From: DP-19 sp036496285 | GTDB lineage: Bacteria; Desulfobacterota; Binatia; UTPRO1 | Length of the DNA: 64,000 nt | NCBI GenBank assembly: GCA_036496285.1 | Contig: DASXLI010000029.1 | Span: 1 to 64,000, forward strand | Direction: 5' to 3' | Shown here: positions 25,178-33,583 of the stretch, piece by piece | Layout: the number at the start of each line of letters is the position of its first letter | Position numbering within the stretch: the first letter of the stretch is position 1 | Notes under the pieces: generated by a model | Seen by the model: the letters and a program-made list of their open reading frames with translations, nothing else | What the model was told of the DNA's origin: nothing | Databases searched by the model: none | Translations under genes and position numbers: made by a program

Positions 25178-25978
25178 ATGAACGGCTCGCTGCTCGTCAT
25201 GCTCGCGGTGGCATTGGTCTTCGGTCCCGGCATCCGCTGGCTCCAGCTCATGAGCCGCGTCCGGCTGCCGTGCGACGCGCGCGCCTACGTCGCCGCCAAC
25301 GCGCTCGGGGCGGCCTGCGGCCTCGCGGCGCCCTTCGCCGGCGCCGGAACGCTCACCTCCATCGGCGGCGTGATCGCCGCGCTCGGCGGGCTCCTGTTTC
25401 TCGGACTCCTCGCCGCAAGCGGCCAGCGGTCGACCCCGCCGGCCGTGCGGGTCGGCGGACCACTCCTCGACTTCGTCGCGGCCGACGACGCGGGGCACCC
25501 GTTCGACCTCGCCAGCCTGCGCGGCCATGCGGTGCTGCTCAAGTTCTTCCGCGGCCACTGGTGCCCGTACTGCGTCGCCGAGCTGCGGCGTTGGGAGGAG
25601 ATGCGCCCGGCGCTCGAGACGCTCGGCGTCCGCATCGTCACCGTGTGCGCCGACAGCGCGGCCGCGATCCGCGCCGGGCGCGCCAAGCACGGGCTCCACG
25701 CCACGATGCTCCCCGACCCCGACCTCGCGATCACCGATCGCTACCACCTGCGCAACCCACGGAACTTCGCGCCCAAGCCCGGGCTCGTGATCCCGCTGCC
25801 GATCCCGACGACGGTCCTCGCCGACGCGGCCGGCACCGTGCGCTGGATCGATCAGGCGACCGACTACATGCGGCGCTCGGACCCGCAGCGCGTCCTCGGC
25901 ACCATCCGGGCCGCGCTCGCGCCCGCGACGAAGGCACCGCGCGACACGCGCACGCCGGTGGACGTCACACCCGCCTGA
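25178..25978 (+). CDS. Membrane-anchored peroxiredoxin-like (AhpC/TSA) protein
   Basis: A 266-residue protein. Two hydrophobic segments at the N-terminus (LLVMLAVALVFGPGIRWL and, after AYVAANALGAACGLAAP, IGGVIAALGGLLFLGLLAA) precede a thioredoxin-fold domain beginning GGPLLDFVAADDAGHPFDLA. The active site is FFRGHWCPYC with Cys129 and Cys132; this F(F)RGxWCPYC motif marks the AhpC/TSA peroxiredoxin-like group. AAGGAGG precedes the ATG at 25178. The divergent TetR and the shared palindrome suggest inducible expression. It probably reduces peroxides or disulphides at the membrane; the substrate is uncertain. Confidence 0.86.
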   Translation: MNGSLLVMLAVALVFGPGIRWLQLMSRVRLPCDARAYVAANALGAACGLAAPFAGAGTLTSIGGVIAALGGLLFLGLLAASGQRSTPPAVRVGGPLLDFVAADDAGHPFDLASLRGHAVLLKFFRGHWCPYCVAELRRWEEMRPALETLGVRIVTVCADSAAAIRAGRAKHGLHATMLPDPDLAITDRYHLRNPRNFAPKPGLVIPLPIPTTVLADAAGTVRWIDQATDYMRRSDPQRVLGTIRAALAPATKAPRDTRTPVDVTPA

Positions 25979-25990
25979 GGCGCGGACGGA

Positions 25991-26764
25991 TCAGCTCGCG
26001 CGCTTGGCGGCGTCGCGCTCCGGCGTCTCGCCGGCGCGGGACGCGCGCAGGCGCGCCAGCGCGGCGACCATCACGTCGCGCACGTGCTCGCGAAGCAAGT
26101 CGGCGTCGGCGAAGCCCTCCGGCTCGATCGGCGTCAGCACCTGGATGACTATGTCGGCGCGCTCCCTCAGCGTGAGGCCGTACTTCGGCAGCGCGTCGAG
26201 CGTGCCGTCGACGATGATCGGCAGCACCGGCACGTGGTGCCGCCACGCAAGGGTGAAGGCGCCGTGGCGGAAGTCGCGGATGTTGCCCGTCGGCGAACGC
26301 GTGCCCTCGGGGAAGATCATGAGCGAGCTGCCGCCGTCGAGCGCCGCGCCGCAGGCCTCCATCATCCGCGGTGCGTCGCTCTTGTCGCCGCGGCGGATGG
26401 CGATGTAGCGGTTGAGCGTCATGTTCCAACCGACGAACGGCACGCGGAAGATCTCGATCTTCGAGACCCATTTGTAGTGCTTGTAGAGGCGGAAGAGGAC
26501 GAGGATGTCGAGCAGCGATTGGTGGTTGGCGACCAGCACGTACGTTGCGCCACGCCGGATGTGCCCGCGGTCGCGCACCTCCACGGTCCAGTACGGGAAC
26601 ACGTAGCTGTAGAGCGCGGCCCACGCGGATGTGTAGATGTGCAGCGCGCGCAGCCGGCGGTCGAACGGCGCCGTCACCGCCCACAGCACGAGCGCGCCGA
26701 GGAAGAAGATCGGGCTGGTGACGAGGATCACGAGCCAGAGGGAGAGCGACGCGATCAGCTTCAT
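25991..26764 (-). CDS. PlsC-type acyltransferase, second paralogue
   Basis: A 257-residue membrane acyltransferase. An N-terminal membrane segment (LWLVILVTSPIFFLGALVLW), NHQSLLD (NHX4D box) near residue 80, FRVPFVGWNMTLNRYIAI, FPEGTRSPTGNIRDF near 152, and PVLPIIVDGTLDALP. It shares the fold and motifs of the acyltransferase at 14995-15777 but is clearly diverged, so the two may differ in acyl donor or substrate. The ATG overlaps the rlmI stop (ATGA, four bases), making it the third gene of a coupled moaC-rlmI-plsC unit. Confidence 0.9.
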   Translation of the reverse strand: MKLIASLSLWLVILVTSPIFFLGALVLWAVTAPFDRRLRALHIYTSAWAALYSYVFPYWTVEVRDRGHIRRGATYVLVANHQSLLDILVLFRLYKHYKWVSKIEIFRVPFVGWNMTLNRYIAIRRGDKSDAPRMMEACGAALDGGSSLMIFPEGTRSPTGNIRDFRHGAFTLAWRHHVPVLPIIVDGTLDALPKYGLTLRERADIVIQVLTPIEPEGFADADLLREHVRDVMVAALARLRASRAGETPERDAAKRAS

Positions 26765-27942
26765 GGGGTCACCCGCAGGAGCAGCCCTTTCAGATACCGT
26801 CCTTCCGGATGCGCCAGGGCGTGCGGATGGTCAAGTCCCGGCCCGAGGCGCGCCAGGAGCTGGCAGTCGCGTCCCGCGTCAGCCGCGGCCGCGGCGACCG
26901 CCTGCTGGAAGGCGTCGGCTTCGACGTGCTGCGAGCAGCTGAAGGTCAGCACCAGCGCCTCCGGCACGACGTGGCGCAGCACACCGAGATTGACGTCCTT
27001 GTAGCCGGCGAGCGCGCGCTCGCGGTCGGCACGGCGGCGGGCGAAAGGCGGCGGATCGACGATCGCCAGGCCTGCCGCGGGCACCTCGCCGCGCAGGTAG
27101 GTGGCGACGTCGGCGCGGACGAACGCGGCGCGTGCCGGGTCGCAGCCGTTCAGAGCGAGGCTGCGCTCCGCTTCGGCCAGCGCCGCGGCGGAGCTCTCGA
27201 CCGAGGTGACCTGCGCCGCGCCGCCCTGGAGCGCCGCGATCGCAAAGGCGCCGGTGTAGGCAAAGAGGTTCAACACCACGCGCCCCGCCGCGAGCGACGC
27301 GACGAGGTCGCGATTCGGCCGCTGGTCGAGGAAGAATCCCGTCTTCTGTCCACCCCGCACGTCGACGTGGTGGCGCCGGCCGCTCTCCTCGACGAGGATC
27401 GCGGGCGGCGGCTCGTCACCGGCGAGCACGCCGATCGCCGCGCCGAGCCCCTCGGCGCGGCGCACGCTGCCGTCGCTACGCTCGAATATGCCACGTGGCC
27501 GACAGAGCGCCTGCAGCGACTCGACGACCCATGGCTTCAGGCGCTCCGCCCCCGCGGTCAGGAACTGCGTCACGAGGAAGTCGGCATAGCGGTCGACGAC
27601 GATGCCGGGCAGGCCGTCGCCCTCGCCGTTCACGAGACGATAGGCGTCGGCGCCGCGGACTACCGCGTCGCGCAGGCGCTGCGCCGATTCGAGACGGCGG
27701 CGCACCAGCGCGGCGTCGACGGGGATCGCGCCGCGGCTCATCATGCGGACGGCGATGCTGGTGTGCGGGTTCCAGGTGCCGTGGCCGAGGAGCCGCCCGT
27801 CCGCGGTCACCACCTCGCCGACCGCCCCCGGCGACTCCGGATCGATGACGCGCTCGATCGCCCCGGAGAAGACCCACGGATGGCCGGCGCGCACGGCGCC
27901 GTCGCGCTTCGGTTTGAGGACGATCCGCACGTCGCCCGTCAC
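26761..27942 (-). CDS. rlmI: Class I SAM-dependent rRNA methyltransferase (RlmI-like)
   Basis: A 393-residue protein. An N-terminal PUA domain (KPKRDGAVRAGHPWVFSGAI, GRLLGHGTWNPHTSIAVRMM) is followed by an EEHEE-type linker and a Rossmann methyltransferase with VVLNLFAYTGAFAIAAL, the downstream VESSAAALAEAERSLALN block and the catalytic-site DPPPFAR. LVLTFSCSQHVEADAF holds the usual C-terminal SCS motif. This is the RlmI/RlmK-type 23S rRNA m5C methyltransferase family. Start GTG at 27942 overlaps the moaC stop by four bases (GTGA), and the stop overlaps the plsC start by four. Confidence 0.92.
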   Translation of the reverse strand: MTGDVRIVLKPKRDGAVRAGHPWVFSGAIERVIDPESPGAVGEVVTADGRLLGHGTWNPHTSIAVRMMSRGAIPVDAALVRRRLESAQRLRDAVVRGADAYRLVNGEGDGLPGIVVDRYADFLVTQFLTAGAERLKPWVVESLQALCRPRGIFERSDGSVRRAEGLGAAIGVLAGDEPPPAILVEESGRRHHVDVRGGQKTGFFLDQRPNRDLVASLAAGRVVLNLFAYTGAFAIAALQGGAAQVTSVESSAAALAEAERSLALNGCDPARAAFVRADVATYLRGEVPAAGLAIVDPPPFARRRADRERALAGYKDVNLGVLRHVVPEALVLTFSCSQHVEADAFQQAVAAAAADAGRDCQLLARLGPGLDHPHALAHPEGRYLKGLLLRVTP

Positions 27943-28436
27943 CGCGTGTCCCGGCGGACGTACTCGCCGCTCTTGCCGCCGCGCTTGCGCACCAGGTGCA
28001 GATCGGTGATCGCGATCGCGCGGTCGACCGCCTTGCACATGTCGTAGATCGTGAGGGCCGCGATGCTCGCGGCGGTGAGCGCCTCCATCTCGGCGCCGGT
28101 GCGGCCCGCGAGGGCGACTCGCGTCTCGATCGCGAGCACGCCGGCGGCAACGTCCGGAGCGAAGTCGACCGCCACGTGCGTCAGCAGGAGCGGATGGCAG
28201 AGCGGGATGAGGCGCGACGTCTCCTTGGCGGCGGCGATGCCGGCGATGCGCGCGACCGTCAGCACGTCACCCTTCGGCAGCCGGCCCTCGACGACGAGCG
28301 CCAGGGTCGCCGGCCGCATCACCACGCGCGCCGACGCGACCGCCTCGCGCCGGGTCGTGGCCTTGGCGCCGACGTCCACCATGCGCGCGCGGCCGCGCGC
28401 ATCGACGTGAGAAAGCCGCGTCCGTCGCCCCGTCAT
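27939..28436 (-). CDS. moaC: Cyclic pyranopterin monophosphate synthase
   Basis: Second step of molybdenum cofactor synthesis. A 165-residue protein with ARMVDVGAKATTRREAVA near the start, AGIAAAKETSRLIPLCHPLL and GRTGAEMEALTAASIAALTI followed by YDMCKAVDR, which together form the MoaC active site including the conserved Lys and Asp. Start at 28436 (MTGRRTRLSHVDARG) gives the usual LTHVD-like N-terminus. No other moa/moe gene is in the window, so the pathway is scattered. It heads a tightly coupled moaC-rlmI-plsC unit divergent from trxB. Confidence 0.95.
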   Translation of the reverse strand: MTGRRTRLSHVDARGRARMVDVGAKATTRREAVASARVVMRPATLALVVEGRLPKGDVLTVARIAGIAAAKETSRLIPLCHPLLLTHVAVDFAPDVAAGVLAIETRVALAGRTGAEMEALTAASIAALTIYDMCKAVDRAIAITDLHLVRKRGGKSGEYVRRDTR

Positions 28437-28527
28437 GCGGCCCGGCACTGTAGTGGCGCGGCGGCGCGATGACAACACGCGGCGGCGCCGGTTGCATTGT
28501 CGCCAGGCCGATGATTACGGTTCCGGG

Positions 28528-29499
28528 ATGGCCGAGCGCATGCATTCCAAGGTGGTCATCCTCGGGTCTGGTCCGGCGGGGCTCACCGCCGCCCTCTACG
28601 CCGCGCGCGCCAATCTCGAGCCGCTCGTCATCGAGGGCACGCAGCCGGGCGGACAGCTCACGATCACGACCGAGGTCGAGAACTACCCCGGTTTTCCGAA
28701 GGGCGTGATGGGCCCCGAGCTGATGGAGCTGTTCAAGGCGCAGGCGGAGCGCTTCGGGACGCAGTTCGTCTTCGGTGACGTCGCGACCGTCGACCTCGGC
28801 AAGCGGCCCTTCACCCTGCGCTTCGCCGACGAGCGCACGGTCATCGCCGAGACGCTGATCGTCGCGACCGGCGCGGCCGCCAAGCTCCTCGGCATCGAGT
28901 CGGAGGCGCGGCTCATGGGCTACGGCGTCTCGGCGTGCGCCACCTGCGACGGCTTCTTCTTCAAGGAGAAGGACGTGCTCGTGGTCGGCGGCGGCGACAC
29001 CGCGATGGAGGAGGCCAACTTCCTCACCAAGTTCGCGCGCAAGGTCACGGTCGTGCACCGGCGGCACGAGCTCCGGGCGTCGAAGATCATGCAGCAGCGC
29101 GCGATGGACAACCCGAAGATCGACTTCATCTGGAACACGGCCATCACCGAGATCCAGGGCGAGCCGCAGGCGGGCGGCGTCACCGGCGCCACGCTGCGCG
29201 ACGTGAACTCCGGCGAGGAGCGCACGCTCGCGACCGACGGCGTGTTCATGGCCATCGGGCACGTGCCGAACGCGAAGATCTTCGAGGGCCAGCTCGAGCA
29301 GGACGCCTACGGATACCTGGTGACCAAGAAGAGCTCGACCGAGACGAACGTCCCGGGCGTCTTCGCCTGCGGCGACGTGCAGGACCGGACCTACCGCCAG
29401 GCGGTCACCGCCGCCGGCACCGGCTGCATGGCAGCGATCGACGCGGAGCGCTTCCTCGAGGCCGAGCACCACGCCGGCTCGGTCCACGGCACGAAGTAG
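28528..29499 (+). CDS. trxB: Thioredoxin-disulfide reductase
   Basis: NADPH-dependent flavoenzyme that reduces thioredoxin. FAD motif GSGPAGLTAALYAARA at about residues 14-29, EGTQPGGQLTITTEVENYPG, active site CATC followed by DGFFF at about residues 138-146, NADPH motif VVGGGDTAMEEANFL, and C-terminal FACGDVQDRTYRQAVTAAG. About 323 residues, standard. ATG at 28528 is preferred over an ATG four codons later. Divergent from moaC across 91 bases, where no convincing promoter was picked out. Confidence 0.96.
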   Translation: MAERMHSKVVILGSGPAGLTAALYAARANLEPLVIEGTQPGGQLTITTEVENYPGFPKGVMGPELMELFKAQAERFGTQFVFGDVATVDLGKRPFTLRFADERTVIAETLIVATGAAAKLLGIESEARLMGYGVSACATCDGFFFKEKDVLVVGGGDTAMEEANFLTKFARKVTVVHRRHELRASKIMQQRAMDNPKIDFIWNTAITEIQGEPQAGGVTGATLRDVNSGEERTLATDGVFMAIGHVPNAKIFEGQLEQDAYGYLVTKKSSTETNVPGVFACGDVQDRTYRQAVTAAGTGCMAAIDAERFLEAEHHAGSVHGTK

Positions 29500-29668
29500 C
29501 GTTTCAGCCGACGCGCCGCGCCTCGCCCCGACAGGTCCGTTGGGCGCAGGTCCTCGTGCAGCCCTGCGAGCTTTTCCGCACGTGCCCGATGGCGATACGG
29601 CCAAGCAATCGATTCATCTCGGTCTTTCGTCGCGCGACCGGTATACGATTTGCTGGGGCGTCGTTGCC

Positions 29669-31378
29669 GTGCACCGCCCCCTGCCCATCCGTCGCCGCGT
29701 CGCGGCCCGACCGTCGGCGCTCCTCGCGCTCGTAGTGCTGCTCGCCGCGCCGCGTCCTGCCGGCGCGGTCGTCCGTATCTGTAGCCCCGATCCGTTGGCC
29801 AACACGGCGAACGTCCTCTGCGCACCGCCGAGCGGGCCGTGCGACGACTCCCTGGTCGTCGTGAGCACGAACCTCACCGTGCGCGAGGGGCACTGCGAGT
29901 TCGACCTCGGTGGACGCGCGCTGCGCATGGAGCGGACGTTCCGGGTTCCCGGCCACGAGTTCGGCGGCACGCTCGACGGCCGCATCGCGCTCCGCAACGC
30001 CGGCGACGTCACGATCACCCGCCGCGCCAAGCTGAAGGCGCGTGGCGACTTCGTCGAGCCGGCCGGCGACGTCATCGGCGGCGGCACGATCATCGTGCAG
30101 AGCGCGGGCGCGATCCAGATCGACGGCCTGCTCGACGTCACCGGCGACACGGGCGGGGACATCGCGTTCCTCGCACGCGGTGACATCGAGCTCGGCGCAC
30201 GCGGCAAGGTCCGCGGGCACGGCATCAGCAGCTTCCGTGACGAGGGCGCACGCTTCGCCGACGGCGGCGACCTCTTTCTTCGCTCGCTTGCCGGCAGCGT
30301 CCGGGTGCTCGGCGCGATCGCGCTGCCCGGCGCCAATCAGGCCGAGGGCGGCGAGGTGGACCTCGAGGCCGGACACGACGTCGTCCTCGCACGCGGGATG
30401 GACCTGAGCGGCGGCGGCGGGGGCGGCGGAGAGTTCTTCGCCGGCGCCGGAGACGACGTCCACATCCTCGGCTCGATCGACGCGAGCAGCCGGAGCGGCG
30501 GCGAGTTCGGTGGCGACATCTTCATCCTCGCCGGCATCGGCGACGATCCGGCGTCCGGGTTCGTCGGCGTGAAGGCCGGTGGCGACCTCGAGATCCACGG
30601 CGTGACGCTCGACGTGCGCGGCAGCGCCAACACCAACACCTTCACCGGCGACGGCGGCAGCGTCGATGTGTCGGCCGCCGGCGCCGTGCACGTCGGCGCC
30701 GACGTCGTGGTGCACGCGGACTCCGCCCCCAACCTTCCCGACGCCGGCGGCGGGTACGTCGCGGTCACATCGGGCGAGGATCTCGGCGACGTACCGGCGG
30801 CCGACACCGACCTCGAGTTCGCTGCGCTGGTGTCGGCACGCGGCACAGAGGTCGGCGGCGCGCTGTCGCTGTTCTCGGCGGGCGATATCCTGCTGTCCGG
30901 TCCCGCGGACCTGAGCGGAGGCTTCGGCGGTGTCCTCGACGTCGAGGCCGCGCGCAACGCGACCATCAGCGCGCCGATCCGCCTGGACGCGACCCGCGCA
31001 GAAGGATTCGGCGGCGACGTCCGCCTCGTCGCGGGCAGGGCGGCCTTCGGCACCCTGACGATCGCCGCCGACATCCTCGCCTCGGCCGGTACGGCGGGGG
31101 ACTGCATCGACTTCGAGGCGACGTCGTGCGCCCTCCGGGTCGCCCCGCGGGTGACCCTCGCCGCGTCGTGCAACGTCTTCTTCGACATCCTCCGGCTCAC
31201 GGGGCGGGACACCATCGATCTGGGCGCCGGGGCGCGCTTCTTCGCCGGCCCGAACGGCCGGGTCGCGACGATCCATCCCCCTGGGGTCGTGCCGACCGTC
31301 GGCGCCGGCACCCTCTTCACGTCGGCCCTGGTGGATCGCGAGGACGCGAACGCCGAGTACCCGGCCTGTGGCAGCTGA
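29669..31378 (+). CDS. Large secreted beta-repeat protein, function unknown
   Basis: About 569 residues. A basic N-terminus and hydrophobic core (SALLALVVLLAAPRPAGA) form a signal peptide. The mature part is built of many short Gly/Asp-rich beta repeats alternating hydrophobic and small residues, e.g. GRIALRNAGDVTITRRAKLK, GTIIVQSAGAIQIDGLLDV, GEVDLEAGHDVVLARGMDL, GGSVDVSAAGAVHVGADVVV, GALSLFSAGDILLSGPADL, as in filamentous-haemagglutinin-like parallel beta helices. Conserved-looking Cys pairs lie near both ends (CSPDPL, CAPPSGPC; DCIDFEATSC, ASCNVF). The GTG at 29669 is the likely start. No partner transporter is adjacent; probably periplasmic or surface-exposed. I recognise no named family. 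Confidence 0.72.
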   Translation: MHRPLPIRRRVAARPSALLALVVLLAAPRPAGAVVRICSPDPLANTANVLCAPPSGPCDDSLVVVSTNLTVREGHCEFDLGGRALRMERTFRVPGHEFGGTLDGRIALRNAGDVTITRRAKLKARGDFVEPAGDVIGGGTIIVQSAGAIQIDGLLDVTGDTGGDIAFLARGDIELGARGKVRGHGISSFRDEGARFADGGDLFLRSLAGSVRVLGAIALPGANQAEGGEVDLEAGHDVVLARGMDLSGGGGGGGEFFAGAGDDVHILGSIDASSRSGGEFGGDIFILAGIGDDPASGFVGVKAGGDLEIHGVTLDVRGSANTNTFTGDGGSVDVSAAGAVHVGADVVVHADSAPNLPDAGGGYVAVTSGEDLGDVPAADTDLEFAALVSARGTEVGGALSLFSAGDILLSGPADLSGGFGGVLDVEAARNATISAPIRLDATRAEGFGGDVRLVAGRAAFGTLTIAADILASAGTAGDCIDFEATSCALRVAPRVTLAASCNVFFDILRLTGRDTIDLGAGARFFAGPNGRVATIHPPGVVPTVGAGTLFTSALVDREDANAEYPACGS

Positions 31379-31417
31379 GGCCTGGCGAGCCGGCTCAGCG
31401 CGGCGGCGGATCGAGGC

Positions 31418-32176
31418 TCACAGGCGCACTGGCACGCCGCGCGCCATCAGGTACTCCTTGCACTCGTGGACGGTGTACGTCCCGTAGTGGAAGATCGAGG
31501 CTGCGAGCACGGCGCTGGCGCCGCCCTCGGCGAGGCCCTCGTAGAGATGCGCCAGCGTGCCAACGCCGCCCGACGCGATCACCGGGATCTGCACGCGCCG
31601 GCTGACGGCGCGCGTCAGGTCGAGATCGTAGCCCGCCTGCGTGCCGTCGCGGTCCATGCTGGTGAGCAAGATCTCGCCGGCCCCCATGCGCTCCATGCGC
31701 GCCGCCCAATCGATCGCGTCGAGGCCGGTCGCGGTGCGGCCGCCGTGCGTGAATACCTCGAAGCGCCCGTCGGCGACGCGCTTCGCGTCGATCGCGACCA
31801 CGATGCACTGGCTGCCGAAACGGATCGCGGCCTCCTCGACCAGCGCGGGGCGATCGACGGCCGCGGTGTTGATCGACACCTTGTCGGCACCGGCGTTGAG
31901 CAGCGCGCGGATGTCCTCGAGCGTGCGCACCCCACCGCCGACGGTGAGCGGCATGAACACGCGCTCGGCCGTGCGCGACACGACGTCGAGGATGATCGGG
32001 CGCTTCTCGTGCGAGGCGGTGATGTCGAGGAACGTGAGCTCGTCCGCCTGCTCGCGGTCGTAGCGCGCGGCGATCTCGACCGGATCGCCCGCGTCGCGCA
32101 GGCCGACGAAGTTGACGCCCTTCACGACCCGCCCGTCCTTGACGTCGAGGCAGGGGATGATGCGCTTCGCCAGCAT
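31418..32176 (-). CDS. hisF: Imidazole glycerol phosphate synthase cyclase subunit
   Basis: A 252-residue beta/alpha barrel that cyclises PRFAR with ammonia from HisH. MLAKRIIPCLDVKDGRVVKG holds catalytic Asp11, ITASHEKRPIILDVV and PLTVGGGVRTLEDIRALL follow, then TSMDRDGTQAGYDLDL with the second catalytic Asp and IPVIASGGVGTLAHL for phosphate binding. Two bases separate it from hisA. Last gene of the hisB-hisH-hisA-hisF unit. Confidence 0.97.
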   Translation of the reverse strand: MLAKRIIPCLDVKDGRVVKGVNFVGLRDAGDPVEIAARYDREQADELTFLDITASHEKRPIILDVVSRTAERVFMPLTVGGGVRTLEDIRALLNAGADKVSINTAAVDRPALVEEAAIRFGSQCIVVAIDAKRVADGRFEVFTHGGRTATGLDAIDWAARMERMGAGEILLTSMDRDGTQAGYDLDLTRAVSRRVQIPVIASGGVGTLAHLYEGLAEGGASAVLAASIFHYGTYTVHECKEYLMARGVPVRL

Positions 32177-32178
32177 GG

Positions 32179-32910
32179 TCAGCTCGCCGCGTGCCCGAGG
32201 CGCAGCGCCTCCGCCAGGTCGACGGCGCCGGTGTAGATCGCACGCCCGACGATCACGCCGGTGAGGTTCGGCCGGCGGAGCGCGACCAGCGCCCGCACGT
32301 CGTCGAGCGTCGCGACGCCGCCCGACGCGATCACCGGCAGCGCCACCTCGGCCGCGAGCGCATCCACGGCGGCCGCGTTCACGCCCTCGCCGGTGCCGTC
32401 GCGCGCGATGTCGGTGAAGACGATCCCCGCGGCGCCGTCGCCGGCGACGCGCGCGGCCAGCGTCGCGACGTCGGTCGTACTGTCGCGCACCCAGCCCGCC
32501 ACCGACACCATGCCGCGCCGCGCGTCGATGCCGGCCAGGATCGCGCCCGGATGCCGGCGGCAGGCCTCGCGGAAGAACGCGGGATCCTCGAGCGCCGCGG
32601 TGCCGAGCACGACCCGGCCGGCGCCCGCCGCGAACACGCGCTCCAGGGTGCCGAGGTCGCGCACGCCCCCGCCCACCTCGACGCGCGCCCGTACCGCCGT
32701 GCACACCGCGCCGATGGCGTCGGCATTCACCGGCGCGCCGCGGATGGCACCGTCGAGGTCGACGACGTGGATCCACTCCGCACCCGCCGCCTCGAAGCCG
32801 CGCGCGACCGCGGCCGGGTCGTCGGCATAGACGGTCGCCTGGCTCATGTCGCCGCGCACGAGGCGCACACAGCGACCTTCCTTCAAGTCGATCGCGGGAA
32901 TCACCAACAT
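32179..32910 (-). CDS. hisA: ProFAR isomerase (phosphoribosylformimino-AICAR-P isomerase)
   Basis: A 243-residue barrel isomerase of histidine synthesis. MLVIPAIDLKEGRCVRLVRG contains the catalytic Asp8; EVGGGVRDLGTLERVFAAGA, FTDIARDGTGEGVNAAAVDA (second catalytic Asp in ARDGT) and VIASGGVATLDDVRAL complete the half-barrel repeats. It is homologous to the adjacent HisF. It follows hisH by 17 bases and precedes hisF by two. Confidence 0.96.
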   Translation of the reverse strand: MLVIPAIDLKEGRCVRLVRGDMSQATVYADDPAAVARGFEAAGAEWIHVVDLDGAIRGAPVNADAIGAVCTAVRARVEVGGGVRDLGTLERVFAAGAGRVVLGTAALEDPAFFREACRRHPGAILAGIDARRGMVSVAGWVRDSTTDVATLAARVAGDGAAGIVFTDIARDGTGEGVNAAAVDALAAEVALPVIASGGVATLDDVRALVALRRPNLTGVIVGRAIYTGAVDLAEALRLGHAAS

Positions 32911-32927
32911 CGGGAAGCCGTGGCGGT

Positions 32928-33581
32928 TCAGCCGGCGGCGCCGGCGCGCGTCTCGACCTCGCCCGTCAGCGCGGCGAAGTTGGCCAGGATGCGCAGGCCG
33001 GCGGCTTGGCTCTTTTCGGGATGGAACTGGCACGCGAACACGTTCGCCAGCCACACCGACGAGACGAACTCGCCGCCGTAGTTGGTGGTGGTGGCGATGA
33101 CGCGCGGGTCGTCGGGCACCGGATAGTACGAGTGCACGAAGTAGACCTGCGTGCCATCCTCGAGCCCCTCGAGGTGCGGCGCTCGGCGGCGGATGGCGAT
33201 GCCGTTCCAGCCCATGTGCGGCACCTTGCGGAGTCCGCTCGGATCGGGCGCGAAGCGCACCACCCGGCCCGGCAGGACGCCGAGGCCGCGCACCGGACCG
33301 AACTCCTCGCTCTGCTCGAAGAGCAGCTGCATGCCGAGGCAGATGCCGAGGAAGGGCCGGCCCGACGCGATGAAATCCTTCACCGGCCCGATGAGGTCGT
33401 GGCGGCGGAGGTTGTCCATGCAGACGCCGAACGCGCCGACGCCCGGGAGCACCGCGGCAGCCGCGCCGGCGATGACCTGCGGATCACGCGTGATCACGGC
33501 CGAGGCGCCGACCGACTCGAGCGCCTTCTGCACGCTGCGCAGGTTCCCCATCTCGTAGTCGATGACGGCGATGCCGGGCAT
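32928..33581 (-). CDS. hisH: Imidazole glycerol phosphate synthase glutaminase subunit
   Basis: A 217-residue class I glutamine amidotransferase. MPGIAVIDYEMGNLRSVQKAL, oxyanion PGVGAFG, nucleophile Cys in FLGICLGMQLLFEQSEE, and the His-Glu pair in ACQFHPEKSQAAG form the triad. It supplies ammonia to HisF. It starts two bases after the hisB stop and is part of the four-gene his unit. Confidence 0.97.
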   Translation of the reverse strand: MPGIAVIDYEMGNLRSVQKALESVGASAVITRDPQVIAGAAAAVLPGVGAFGVCMDNLRRHDLIGPVKDFIASGRPFLGICLGMQLLFEQSEEFGPVRGLGVLPGRVVRFAPDPSGLRKVPHMGWNGIAIRRRAPHLEGLEDGTQVYFVHSYYPVPDDPRVIATTTNYGGEFVSSVWLANVFACQFHPEKSQAAGLRILANFAALTGEVETRAGAAG

Positions 33582-33583
33582 GG

